Shown piece by piece: positions 1-7,958 of a DNA stretch of 37,905 bases. Source of the stretch: HGM12587 sp964602445 (GTDB lineage Bacteria > Bacillota > Clostridia > Lachnospirales > Lachnospiraceae); the NCBI GenBank assembly GCA_964602445.1, contig CAZRQV010000018.1:1-37905 (forward strand). The letters run 5' to 3'. The stretch's first letter is position 1, and every line of letters starts with the position of its first letter. Both the position numbers and the translations under genes were made by a program. A model generated the notes under the pieces. It ran no database searches, had not been told where the DNA came from, and saw only the letters and a list, made by a program, of their open reading frames with translations.

Positions 1-1
1 G

Positions 2-31
2 GAAAGCGCAGACGATATCATTGCAAGATAA
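2..31 (+). CDS. Possible 3' end of an upstream gene
   Basis: One frame gives the short tail ESADDIIAR followed by TAA at 29-31, which looks like the last codons of a protein, and a strong terminator follows about 45 bases later. The other two + frames also stay open for a few codons, so the frame is a guess and the product cannot be named. Confidence 0.25.
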   Translation, partial: ESADDIIAR

Positions 32-76
32 TCGAAACATAAAATAAAAGATGAGAAATTCTCATTAGAATTTTAG

Positions 77-106
77 GAGGACACCCATTGTGGGTGTCCT
101 CTTTTT
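77..106 (+). terminator. Intrinsic terminator of the upstream unit
   Basis: A perfect 11-bp stem (GAGGACACCCA at 77-87, TGGGTGTCCTC at 91-101) with a TTG loop is followed at once by five T. This is a textbook rho-independent terminator and separates the truncated upstream gene from the DUF512-der unit. Confidence 0.9.
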
Positions 107-115
107 AGGATTTCG

Positions 116-144
116 TTGCTTTTTTTTTCTAAATATATTATAGT
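116..144 (+). promoter_or_regulatory. Candidate promoter for the DUF512-der-plsY-gpsA unit
   Basis: TTGCTT (116-121), a 17-base T-rich spacer and TATAGT (139-144) fit a SigA-type promoter just after the terminator. It would leave a leader of about 130 bases before the first start codon. The A+T-rich surroundings allow other -10 choices, so this is moderate. Confidence 0.45.
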
Positions 145-282
145 GGAAACGTATATAGTGAAAAGTGTTGCCTTTGAGAAGATGCAATTTCAGGATGAGA
201 TAAGCTTAAGAATGCAATGTTTTCAATGGCGATTTGAAATACAGAAGGGCTTATTCTGGTATTTCTTAGAAAAGGTGAAAAG

Positions 283-1593
283 ATGAAAGAACATTTACAT
301 GTGATTGCAAGTGTAGAACCAGGCAGTATTGCAGAAGAACTTGATCTGGAGCCGGGTGACGTACTTTTAGAAATCAATGGACATAAAATAGAAGATGCTT
401 TTGATTATCATTATTTAATGAATGAAGAATACGTAGAACTTTTAATCCGCAAAGCGGATGGAGAAGAATGGGAATTAGAAATCGAAAAAGAGTTTGAAGA
501 AGATTTGGGAGTTACTTTTGAAAACGGGATGATGGATGATTACAGGCATTGTACGAATAAGTGTATTTTCTGTTTTATCGACCAGATGCCTCCGGGAATG
601 AGAGAAACTCTCTATTTTAAAGATGATGATACCAGACTTTCCTTCCTTCAGGGGAATTATGTAACGCTGACGAATTTAAGTGAACATGATGTGGAACGAA
701 TTATCAGATATAAATTATCCCCGATTAATATTTCGTTCCAGACCACCAATCCGGAGTTGCGCTGTAAGATGCTTCATAACCGGTTTGCAGGAAATGCATT
801 AAAGATTGCAGATCGTTTGGTGGAAGCGGGAATTACGATCAATGGTCAGATTGTACTTTGTAAAAACTGGAATGATGGGGAAGAACTGGAACGTTCTATG
901 CGAGATCTGTATCGTTACGTGCCAACGCTTCAAAGTGTTTCTGTTGTACCGGTAGGTCTTAGTAAATATAGAGATGGTTTGGAACCGTTAGAACCATTTA
1001 CCAAAGAAGATGCAAAACAGGTGATCGCACAGATTCACCGTTGGCAGGAAAAAGCGTATATAGAACACGGAATCCATTTTATTCATGCCAGTGATGAATG
1101 GTATCTTCTGGCAGAAGAAGAACTTCCTTCCGAAGAAAGTTATGATGGATATATGCAGTTGGAAAACGGTGTGGGAATGTTACGGCTGCTGGATCAGGAA
1201 GTAGATACTGCTTTAAGTGAATGTGCCGGTGATGAGGTTTCAAGAAAAGTTTCTATTGCAACAGGAAAACTGGCGGCACCGTTTATTGTAAAACAGATGG
1301 AAAAAATAACGTCAAAATATACCGGAACAGAAGTGATGGTGTATGATATTACCAATGAATTTTTTGGAGAGATGATTACCGTTGCCGGACTGATCACAGG
1401 ACAGGATCTGAAAAAACAGTTAAAAGATCAGGAGTTAGGTGAAAAATTATTGTTGCCATGCCATATGCTGCGCAGTGGTGAGAATGTATTTTTAGATGAT
1501 ATTACGGTAAGCGAGCTGTCAGAATATCTGGGAGTACCGATAGAAATCGTAGATTCTGATGGGGCCGCGTTGTTAAGCCATGTGATAAATTAA
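283..1593 (+). CDS. PDZ / radical-SAM-like DUF512 iron-sulfur protein
   Basis: The 436-residue protein starts with a PDZ-like segment (about residues 3-55, with VEPGSIAEELDLEPGDVLLEING-type spacing). A cysteine cluster C90-x3-C94-x2-C97 (CTNKCIFC) follows, as used by radical SAM enzymes to hold a [4Fe-4S] cluster. The motif YVTLTNL near residue 127 and the C-terminal half match the DUF512 family, described as probable Fe-S oxidoreductases. The reaction is unknown. Start ATG 283 has a weak AAAAGGTG site in front. It lies 27 bases upstream of der, a neighbourhood common in Clostridia, so the two are probably co-transcribed and a role near ribosome or RNA maturation is possible but only inferred. 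The family call is firm; the function is not. Confidence 0.88.
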   Translation: MKEHLHVIASVEPGSIAEELDLEPGDVLLEINGHKIEDAFDYHYLMNEEYVELLIRKADGEEWELEIEKEFEEDLGVTFENGMMDDYRHCTNKCIFCFIDQMPPGMRETLYFKDDDTRLSFLQGNYVTLTNLSEHDVERIIRYKLSPINISFQTTNPELRCKMLHNRFAGNALKIADRLVEAGITINGQIVLCKNWNDGEELERSMRDLYRYVPTLQSVSVVPVGLSKYRDGLEPLEPFTKEDAKQVIAQIHRWQEKAYIEHGIHFIHASDEWYLLAEEELPSEESYDGYMQLENGVGMLRLLDQEVDTALSECAGDEVSRKVSIATGKLAAPFIVKQMEKITSKYTGTEVMVYDITNEFFGEMITVAGLITGQDLKKQLKDQELGEKLLLPCHMLRSGENVFLDDITVSELSEYLGVPIEIVDSDGAALLSHVIN

Positions 1594-1620
1594 TAGTACA
1601 GAAAGAAGTGAGGAAAAACT

Positions 1621-2946
1621 ATGAGTAAACCAATCGTTGCAGTGGTAGGAAGACCAAATGTAGGAAAATCGACACTGTTTAATGCATTAGCAGGAGAGAA
1701 TATCTCCATCGTAAAAGATACACCGGGTGTTACACGTGACCGTATTTATGCGGATGTTACCTGGCTGAATCATAATTTTACCCTGATCGATACCGGCGGT
1801 ATTGAACCGGACTCCGGAGATATTATCTTATCTCAGATGAGAGAACAGGCACAGATTGCCATTGATACTGCAGATGTGATCATTTTTATGACGGATGTAA
1901 AACAGGGACTGGTTGATTCAGATGGAAAAGTGGCAGATATGCTGAGACGTTCTAAGAAGCCGGTTGTTTTATGTGTCAATAAAGTAGACAGTTATCAGAA
2001 GTTTATTGCAGATGTATATGAATTTTATAATCTTGGTATCGGTGATCCGATGCCGATTTCTGCAGCAAACCGTCAGGGAATCGGTGATATGCTGGATGAA
2101 GTGATCAAATATTTCCCGGATGATTCTGAAGAAGCAGAAGAAGATGAAAGACCGAAGATTGCCATTGTCGGAAAGCCAAATGTAGGAAAATCTTCTATTA
2201 TCAATAAGTTAACTGGAGAAAACCGTGTAATCGTATCGAATATTGCAGGTACGACCCGTGATGCCATTGATACAGACATTCTTTATAATGGAAAAGAATA
2301 TGTATTTATTGATACAGCCGGACTTCGCAGAAAGAACAAAGTAAAAGAAGAACTGGAACGTTACAGTATTATCCGTACCGTTTCTGCAGTAGAAAGAGCA
2401 GATGTTGTCCTGATGGTCATTGATGCTACGGAAGGAATCACAGAGCAGGATGCAAAGATTGCAGGAATTGCTCATGACCGTGGAAAAGGAATTGTTATCG
2501 TTGTGAACAAATGGGATGCTATTGAAAAGAACGACAAAACAATTTATGAATTCCAGAATAAGATCCGCGAAACATTAGCGTATATGCCATATGCAGAAAT
2601 GGTATTTGTATCTGCGGTAACCGGACAGAGACTTCCGAAATTGTTTGAAACCATTGATATGGTCATCGAAAATCAGACACTTCGTATTGCTACCGGTGTA
2701 TTAAACGAAATCATTACAGAAGCAGTTGCATTACAGCAGCCGCCTTCAGACAAAGGAAAACGTTTGAAAATCTATTACACGACACAGGTGGCTGTAAAAC
2801 CGCCAACATTTGTAATCTTTGTAAATGATAAGCAGCTGATGCATTTCTCTTATACAAGATACCTGGAAAATAAGATTCGTGATACGTTTGGATTTAAGGG
2901 AACTTCTCTCAGATTCATTATCCGTGAGAGAAAGGAGAATGACTAA
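1621..2946 (+). CDS. der: Ribosome-assembly GTPase Der (EngA)
   Basis: This 441-residue protein has the tandem G-domain layout unique to Der. Domain 1 has the P-loop GRPNVGKS (10-17), switch residues DTPGVTRDR, DTGG (57-60) and NKVD (120-123). An acidic linker (about 168-176, rich in E) leads to domain 2 with GKPNVGKS (184-191), DTAG (231-234) and a later NKWD. The C-terminal 90 residues form the KH-like RNA-binding domain. Der binds the 50S subunit during its assembly and is generally essential. Length matches the family (about 440). The TAA stop shares its last base with the ATG of plsY, so translation is coupled. An SD-like GTGAGG lies before the ATG. Confidence 0.97.
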   Translation: MSKPIVAVVGRPNVGKSTLFNALAGENISIVKDTPGVTRDRIYADVTWLNHNFTLIDTGGIEPDSGDIILSQMREQAQIAIDTADVIIFMTDVKQGLVDSDGKVADMLRRSKKPVVLCVNKVDSYQKFIADVYEFYNLGIGDPMPISAANRQGIGDMLDEVIKYFPDDSEEAEEDERPKIAIVGKPNVGKSSIINKLTGENRVIVSNIAGTTRDAIDTDILYNGKEYVFIDTAGLRRKNKVKEELERYSIIRTVSAVERADVVLMVIDATEGITEQDAKIAGIAHDRGKGIVIVVNKWDAIEKNDKTIYEFQNKIRETLAYMPYAEMVFVSAVTGQRLPKLFETIDMVIENQTLRIATGVLNEIITEAVALQQPPSDKGKRLKIYYTTQVAVKPPTFVIFVNDKQLMHFSYTRYLENKIRDTFGFKGTSLRFIIRERKEND

Positions 2947-3581
2947 TGTTTCCCCGAATTGCAAGTCTGGTGATCGGTTATCTGTTTGGTATCATTCAGA
3001 CCGCTTATATTTACGGAAAAATGAATGGGATCGATATTCGTGAACACGGCAGCGGGAATGCAGGAACAACAAATGCGCTGCGTGTTCTCGGAAAAAAGGC
3101 AGGTGCCATCGTATTTTTAGGAGACTTTTTAAAATGCTTTGTGGCATTTCAATTAGTGAAATTGTTATTTCGTGAATCCGCAGCCAATATTTTGCCGCTG
3201 ATCGGTCTTTATGGAGCAGCAGGAAGTATTCTGGGGCATAATTTTCCGATTCAGTTAAATTTCTGCGGTGGAAAAGGAATCGCTTGTACAGCAGGTCTGC
3301 TGGCTGCGTTTGATATTAGAATTGCACTGATCGCACTGATCACGTTTGTATTGATCGTTCTGATCACACGTTATGTATCACTGGGATCCATGGTGGTTGT
3401 TTTGGAAATGGTCATTTTTATGATTGTTTTTGGTCAGAAAGGTGATTATCATATGAGCAGTGCGGCACTGACAGAAATGTATGTGTTGGCAGGATTACTG
3501 GCAGCTATGGCAATCTTCAGACATCGTGCAAATATTGTTCGTCTCGTAAAAGGGACAGAAAATAAAATTTTCTCGAAATAA
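2946..3581 (+). CDS. plsY: Acyl-phosphate:glycerol-3-phosphate acyltransferase PlsY
   Basis: PlsY transfers an acyl group from acyl-phosphate to glycerol-3-phosphate at the membrane, the first step of phospholipid synthesis in most Gram-positive bacteria. The 211-residue, strongly hydrophobic protein carries the family motifs GSGNAGTTNALR (about 36-47) and GHNFP...GGKGIA (about 97-113). The first transmembrane segment begins almost at residue 1. The ATG overlaps the der stop (TAATG) and has AAAGGAG upstream inside der. gpsA follows directly and makes the glycerol-3-phosphate this enzyme uses, so the pair forms a small pathway unit. Length is typical. Confidence 0.96.
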   Translation: MFPRIASLVIGYLFGIIQTAYIYGKMNGIDIREHGSGNAGTTNALRVLGKKAGAIVFLGDFLKCFVAFQLVKLLFRESAANILPLIGLYGAAGSILGHNFPIQLNFCGGKGIACTAGLLAAFDIRIALIALITFVLIVLITRYVSLGSMVVVLEMVIFMIVFGQKGDYHMSSAALTEMYVLAGLLAAMAIFRHRANIVRLVKGTENKIFSK

Positions 3582-3642
3582 TTTGGTACAGACTGCATTT
3601 GGATTAGAAAAAAGTCTGTATTATCATACAGGAGGCAGAAAA

Positions 3643-4656
3643 TTGGCAAATGTAGGAGTAGTAGGCGCAGGGAGCTGGGGAACCGCTCTTGCCCTTGTAT
3701 TAGAAAAAAATGGTCATCAGGTAACTTTGTGGTCTTCCAGAGAAGCAAAAGCAAAGCAGCTGCGGGAAGTACGCGAAAATGCAGATAAACTTCCGGGAGT
3801 TAAACTTCCGGAAACACTGGAGATCACATCAGATCTGGAAACTGCCGTAAAAGGAAAAGAGATGGTGATCTTAGGCGTTCCTTCGGTACACATTCGAAAT
3901 ACGGCGGCCCAAATGGCACCGTACAGTCATCAGGGACAGATTATTGTCAATGTAAGTAAAGGGATTGAGGAAAGCACCCTGAAAATCATGACGGATGTGA
4001 TCAGCGAAGAAATTCCGCAGGCGGATGTGGCAGTACTTTCCGGACCAAGTCATGCAGAAGAAGTCAGCCGTCGGATTCCTACGACGGTTGTAGCGGGGGC
4101 GAAAGATCGGGAAACTGCAGAAAAAATTCAGAATGTATTTATGAATGAAGTTTTCCGTGTCTATACAAGTCCGGATATGCTTGGAATTGAAATCGGCGGA
4201 GCTTTAAAAAATGTGATCGCATTGGCAGCAGGAGCAGCGGATGGTCTTGGATATGGAGATAATACTAAAGCAGCCCTGATCACCCGCGGAATTGCGGAAA
4301 TGAGCCGTCTGGGTGCCGCTATGGGCGGTTATCTGGAAACATTTTATGGTCTTACAGGAATCGGTGATCTGATCGTAACCTGTGCCAGCCAGCATTCCAG
4401 AAACCGAAGAGCCGGAATCCTGATCGGTCAGGGCTATAAAATGCAGGAAGCGATGGAAGAAGTGAAAATGGTTGTAGAGGGTGTTTATTCTGCAAAAGCA
4501 GCATTAAAATTATCTGAAAAATATCAGGTACATCTTCCAATCATTGAACAGGTCAATGCAGTATTATTTGACGGAAAACCTGCAGATGAAGCAGTCCGTG
4601 AATTGATGGTACGTGATAAGAAGATAGAAAATCCATTGTTGCCTTGGGAAAAATAA
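3643..4656 (+). CDS. gpsA: NAD(P)+-dependent glycerol-3-phosphate dehydrogenase GpsA
   Basis: GpsA reduces dihydroxyacetone phosphate to glycerol-3-phosphate in the cytoplasm. The N-terminus shows the dinucleotide-binding signature VGAGSWGTALA. The catalytic region has GGALKNVIALAAG with the active lysine, followed by GDNTKAALITRG. I place the start at the TTG at 3643: GGAGG (3631-3635) lies seven bases before it and the protein (337 residues) then begins right at the Rossmann strand, as in homologues. An in-frame TTG at 3583 would add 20 unconserved residues and lacks a good ribosome site. It lies downstream of plsY with a 61-base gap, and its stop is 14 bases before the SPFH gene. Confidence 0.95.
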   Translation: MANVGVVGAGSWGTALALVLEKNGHQVTLWSSREAKAKQLREVRENADKLPGVKLPETLEITSDLETAVKGKEMVILGVPSVHIRNTAAQMAPYSHQGQIIVNVSKGIEESTLKIMTDVISEEIPQADVAVLSGPSHAEEVSRRIPTTVVAGAKDRETAEKIQNVFMNEVFRVYTSPDMLGIEIGGALKNVIALAAGAADGLGYGDNTKAALITRGIAEMSRLGAAMGGYLETFYGLTGIGDLIVTCASQHSRNRRAGILIGQGYKMQEAMEEVKMVVEGVYSAKAALKLSEKYQVHLPIIEQVNAVLFDGKPADEAVRELMVRDKKIENPLLPWEK

Positions 4657-4670
4657 AGGAGAAGTGTCAT

Positions 4671-5921
4671 ATGGGAATCATAAAAGCGGTGGTCAACGCA
4701 GTAAAAGGCGGTTTTGCAGATCAGTGGCTGGAAGTAATTGAAGCAGCAGATATGGGGGAGGACACCGTATTTTGCGAAGGAATCAAGATTCGCAGAGGTG
4801 AAAATGTACGGGGAAGTGATGGAACAGTAACCAATGGTTCCGTGATCCATGTATACAGCAATCAGTGTATGCTTCTGGTGGATGGTGGCAAGATCATCGA
4901 TTATACAGCAGAAGAAGGCTATTATAAAGTTGATAATACAGCGATGCCGTCTTTATTTAACGGAGATTTTGGGGCTGCGTTAGAAGAATCCTTTGAACGT
5001 ATAAAATTCGGCGGAAAGACTCCGCAGAAACAGCAGGTATTTTTTATCAATCTGCAGGAAATGAAAGGACTGAAATTCGGTACGAGAAATCCGGTCAATT
5101 ATTTTGACAATTTTTATAATGCAGAGCTGTTCTTACGTGCTCATGGTAATTATTCGATCAAAATCACGGATCCGATCCTGTTTTATAAAGAGGCAGTTCC
5201 AAAAAACAGATCAATCGTAAAAATGTCAGATATTAATGAGCAGTACCTGTCAGAATTTCTGGAAGCACTGCAGTCTGCCATCGGACAGATGTCAGTAGAC
5301 GGAATCCGTATTTCCCACATTCAGGCGAAAGGCCGTGAATTAGGAAAATATATGGCAGAAATCTTAGATGAAGACTGGAAAAAACTGCGTGGTATAGAAA
5401 TCATTTCGGTGGGAATTGCCAGCATTTCCTATGATGAAAATTCTCAAAAACTTATTCATATGCGTAATGAAGGCGCAATGCTGTCTGATCCGACTGTCCG
5501 TGAAGGTTATGTACAGGGATCTGTGGCAAGAGGCATGGAGGCTGCCGGTTCTAACAGCGCAGGCGCAGGTGCGGCTTTTATGGGCATGGGTGTCGGTATG
5601 AATATGAGCGGCGGCTTTATGGGTCAGGCCTCTGCCAATAATATGGCACAGATGCAGATGCAGCAGGCACAAAAGGCAGCAGAGTCAAATGGCTGGATCT
5701 GTCAGTGCGGAGCAAAAAATACAGGAAAATTCTGCAGTGAATGCGGAAAACCGGCGCCAAGAGCAGAGTGGATTTGTCAGTGCGGAACGAAAAATACAGG
5801 AAAATTCTGCAGTGAATGCGGAAAACCGGCACCACAGGCAGAATGGATCTGTGAATGCGGAGCGAAAAATACAGGAAAATTTTGTCAGGAGTGCGGAAAG
5901 GCAAGAAGCGAATGTCTGTAA
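4671..5921 (+). CDS. SPFH-domain (YdjI-like) protein with three C-terminal zinc ribbons
   Basis: The first roughly 290 residues match the SPFH/virion-core-like family of which Bacillus subtilis YdjI is a member (opening segment MGIIKAVVNAVKGGFADQW, later GLKFGTRNPVNYFD and a long amphipathic helix region). A Gly/Met/Ala/Gln-rich linker (about 296-340) follows. Residues 342-416 are three near-identical 25-residue zinc ribbons of the form W-I-C-x-C-G-x-K-N-T-G-K-F-C-x-E-C-G-K. Proteins of this type sit on the membrane as oligomers; YdjI links PspA to the membrane in Bacillus. Start ATG 4671 has AAGGAG at 4656-4661; an in-frame TTG at 4644 inside gpsA is less likely. The next gene starts 10 bases before this stop. 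The product class is clear; the cellular role is inferred. Confidence 0.85.
   Translation: MGIIKAVVNAVKGGFADQWLEVIEAADMGEDTVFCEGIKIRRGENVRGSDGTVTNGSVIHVYSNQCMLLVDGGKIIDYTAEEGYYKVDNTAMPSLFNGDFGAALEESFERIKFGGKTPQKQQVFFINLQEMKGLKFGTRNPVNYFDNFYNAELFLRAHGNYSIKITDPILFYKEAVPKNRSIVKMSDINEQYLSEFLEALQSAIGQMSVDGIRISHIQAKGRELGKYMAEILDEDWKKLRGIEIISVGIASISYDENSQKLIHMRNEGAMLSDPTVREGYVQGSVARGMEAAGSNSAGAGAAFMGMGVGMNMSGGFMGQASANNMAQMQMQQAQKAAESNGWICQCGAKNTGKFCSECGKPAPRAEWICQCGTKNTGKFCSECGKPAPQAEWICECGAKNTGKFCQECGKARSECL
5694..5912 (+). repeat. Three tandem 75-bp repeats encoding zinc ribbons
   Basis: Units start at 5694, 5769 and 5844, each with TGG (Trp). The first two are full 75-bp units and the third is cut short at about 69 bp by the end of the gene. 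Blocks such as AAAAATACAGGAAAATT are identical in all three. High DNA identity as well as protein identity suggests recent duplication or slippage within the gene, and copy number may vary between strains. Confidence 0.9.
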
Positions 5922-6967
5922 TTACATATAAATGCCCGAACTGTGACGGAGGACTGGTATTTGATCCTGAATCCGGTACCTATGCTTGTGAATATTGTCT
6001 GTCTAAGTTTACGCAGGAAGAATTGGAAGCAGGCGTACAGGTAGAGCAGACTCCGGAACCTGAAAAAGAAACGTGGAAGGAAGAAAAAACAGAGGGAACA
6101 GCAGTAGTGTATCATTGTCCAAGCTGCGGTGCAGAGATTGTGACAGAAGAGACCACTGCGGCTTCCTTCTGTTTTTATTGTCATAATCCGGTGGTATTTT
6201 CCGGAAGATTAGAAGGCAATTATCTACCGGACGGTATTATCCCGTTTAAAATAAAAAAAGAAGATGCGACAGAAAAATTTCAAGAATGGATTCAGAAAAA
6301 GAAATTTATTCCGAGAGGTTTTTATTCCAAACGTCAGATAGAAAAGCTGACGGGTGTTTATTTCCCGTACTGGATCTACGGATGCGAAGTAGACGGTTCT
6401 TTGAACGGAACGGCAAGAGATGTCAGAGTCTGGCAGGTGGGCGACATGGAGTATACGGAAACAAAAATTTATGCGATCCGTCGGGCTGGAACGATCAATT
6501 TCCGGCATTTGCCGAAAACTGCACTTCAAAAAGCGGAAACAGCGATCCTAAAAGGAATTTTCCCGTATCATTTTGATGAAATGGAAAAATTTCATATGGG
6601 TTATCTTTCCGGATTTCAGGCAGAAAAAAGAGATATTGAGAAAGAACAGTTATGTGCAGAAATTCATAACGAAATCAACGGATATGCAGGAAAATGTATG
6701 AGAGATACGGTTCAAAGACATCAACATTTTTCAACAGACAGCAGCCATTACAGGATTGGGCAGGAAAAATTTGATTATACGCTTCTTCCGGTGTGGGTTC
6801 TGACTTACCGGGAAAAAGGCAATCAGGTGTACTATTTTGCCATGAATGGTCAGACGGGAGAAATCATAGGAAAACTGCCAATCGATTATAAGAAACTGTT
6901 TTTGACAGGAATTGCGGTGTTTACAGCAGTATTTACAATCTTTTTGATCGGAGGGCTGCTCTTATGA
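5912..6967 (+). CDS. Double zinc-ribbon membrane protein (YdjG-like)
   Basis: The 351-residue protein begins with a TFIIB-type zinc ribbon (C8, C11, C26, C29), an acidic linker, and a second ribbon (C69, C72, C87, C90). A central alpha/beta region of unknown fold contains W-rich stretches (PYWIYGCEV, LLPVWVLTY), and a single hydrophobic segment of about 20 residues ends the protein, so it is probably tail-anchored with the ribbons in the cytoplasm. Start ATG 5912 overlaps the end of the SPFH gene by 10 bases; an upstream in-frame ATG at 5855 lies in the zinc-ribbon repeats and would add an unconserved tail. The stop overlaps the next ATG (ATGA). The architecture matches B. subtilis YdjG, a partner of YdjH and YdjI; no DNA-binding role should be assumed from the ribbon alone. 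Confidence 0.82.
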   Translation: MSVITYKCPNCDGGLVFDPESGTYACEYCLSKFTQEELEAGVQVEQTPEPEKETWKEEKTEGTAVVYHCPSCGAEIVTEETTAASFCFYCHNPVVFSGRLEGNYLPDGIIPFKIKKEDATEKFQEWIQKKKFIPRGFYSKRQIEKLTGVYFPYWIYGCEVDGSLNGTARDVRVWQVGDMEYTETKIYAIRRAGTINFRHLPKTALQKAETAILKGIFPYHFDEMEKFHMGYLSGFQAEKRDIEKEQLCAEIHNEINGYAGKCMRDTVQRHQHFSTDSSHYRIGQEKFDYTLLPVWVLTYREKGNQVYYFAMNGQTGEIIGKLPIDYKKLFLTGIAVFTAVFTIFLIGGLLL

Positions 6968-7794
6968 AAAAATTGAGAAATCTGTTGCTGCTGCTGATCC
7001 TTTGTATCGGTCTTTATGGTACTGTTTGTATGGCAGCTGAGGAGAAAGCTGTTTATGATCAGGCGGCTCTTTTGACTGCGGAAGAGATTACTTCCTTGAA
7101 TGAACTTTCAGAAAGCTATCGGACAGAATGGGAGATGAACCTTCTGATCGTTACAAGTAACGATACGGAAGGAAAAACCACAGAGGCATATGCCGATGAT
7201 TTTTATGACAGCTGTTTTCAGGAGGAAGGAGAGGAAGATGGTATTTTATATCTGATCGATATGGAGCATAGAACCATCTATATTTCTACCAGCGGAAGGG
7301 CAATCCGGTATCTGACAGATCAAAGGCTTGAGCGGCTGTTGGATGATGCCTACGGCTATGCAGCCGAAGGAGATTATTATGGCTGTTTCGTGAGTTTTCT
7401 GCAAAATACAGGAGTTTATATTGAGCAGGGAATTGTTTCCAGTCAGTATAATTATGATATAGAAACAGGAGAGAAGGACTACAATACTCCAAAATACCGG
7501 ATCACAACGGCAGAATGTCTGATCGCATTGGGGGCAGCATTGGTGTCCGCATTGGGAATGCTTCTTTTTATAAAAGCAAAATATCAGTTGAAATTTGAAG
7601 ATTTTCATTATGATGCTTATACAGATTCAGAAGTTCAGCTGTATGTCAAAGAAGATCGTCTGATCAATACGGTAGTAACTCATCGCAGAATTCCGAGAAA
7701 TGATGAATCTTCCGGCGGCAGCAACGGAAGCCGTAGCTCGGTGCATCATTCTACCAGCGGAAGAAGTCATGGTGGCGGAGGCCGGAGCTTTTAA
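6964..7794 (+). CDS. TPM-domain membrane protein (YdjH-like)
   Basis: The 276-residue protein has a signal peptide or signal anchor (residues 1-24, MKKL then a Leu-rich core), an extracytoplasmic TPM domain (about 27-155, starting YDQAALLTAEEI and containing LIDMEHRTIYIST), one transmembrane segment around 185-200, and a Ser/Gly/His-rich tail ending GGGGRSF. TPM-domain proteins act in envelope or photosystem quality control; the B. subtilis YdjH protein works with YdjG and YdjI at the membrane. The ATG overlaps the preceding stop, so the three genes are translationally coupled. A strong terminator follows about 30 bases after the stop and closes the unit. Confidence 0.85.
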   Translation: MKKLRNLLLLLILCIGLYGTVCMAAEEKAVYDQAALLTAEEITSLNELSESYRTEWEMNLLIVTSNDTEGKTTEAYADDFYDSCFQEEGEEDGILYLIDMEHRTIYISTSGRAIRYLTDQRLERLLDDAYGYAAEGDYYGCFVSFLQNTGVYIEQGIVSSQYNYDIETGEKDYNTPKYRITTAECLIALGAALVSALGMLLFIKAKYQLKFEDFHYDAYTDSEVQLYVKEDRLINTVVTHRRIPRNDESSGGSNGSRSSVHHSTSGRSHGGGGRSF

Positions 7795-7824
7795 TTTCAT
7801 AGTTGAATAGAGGTAAAAAACAGG

Positions 7825-7855
7825 AGCTGTTGTTTGAAAAAAACAACAGCTTTTT
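7825..7855 (+). terminator. Intrinsic terminator after the SPFH/zinc-ribbon/TPM unit
   Basis: An 11-bp perfect stem (AGCTGTTGTTT at 7825-7835, AAACAACAGCT at 7841-7851) with a GAAAA loop is followed by four to five T. Confidence 0.9.
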
Positions 7856-7857
7856 AC

Positions 7858-7886
7858 TTGACTAAATTCCGGTATGGGTGTAACAT
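7858..7886 (+). promoter_or_regulatory. Promoter of the ABC transporter operon
   Basis: TTGACT (7858-7863), a 17-base spacer and TAACAT (7881-7886) lie immediately after the terminator T-run. The -10 overlaps a palindrome (next entry), which suggests repression or activation at this site. The leader would be about 65 bases. Confidence 0.65.
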
Positions 7887-7895
7887 AGTTACAGT
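7880..7895 (+). promoter_or_regulatory. Candidate operator over the -10 box
   Basis: GTAAC-ATA-GTTAC (7880-7892) is a perfect 5+5 palindrome that covers the -10 element. It continues as GTTACAGT (7888-7895), matching the GTTACNGT motif that recurs in front of the CWB2 protein gene. The binding protein is unknown. Confidence 0.35.
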
Positions 7896-7958
7896 CGCTA
7901 CTTTAATACACAAAAGCGTTGAAGTGGTAAAGAAATTAGGATAAGTGAGGGAAGCATT

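Noticed and set aside
5855..5911. Earlier ATG for the zinc-ribbon membrane protein
   Set aside because: It lies in the repeat region of the SPFH gene, adds a basic tail without family match, and the ATG at 5912 begins right before the first ribbon.
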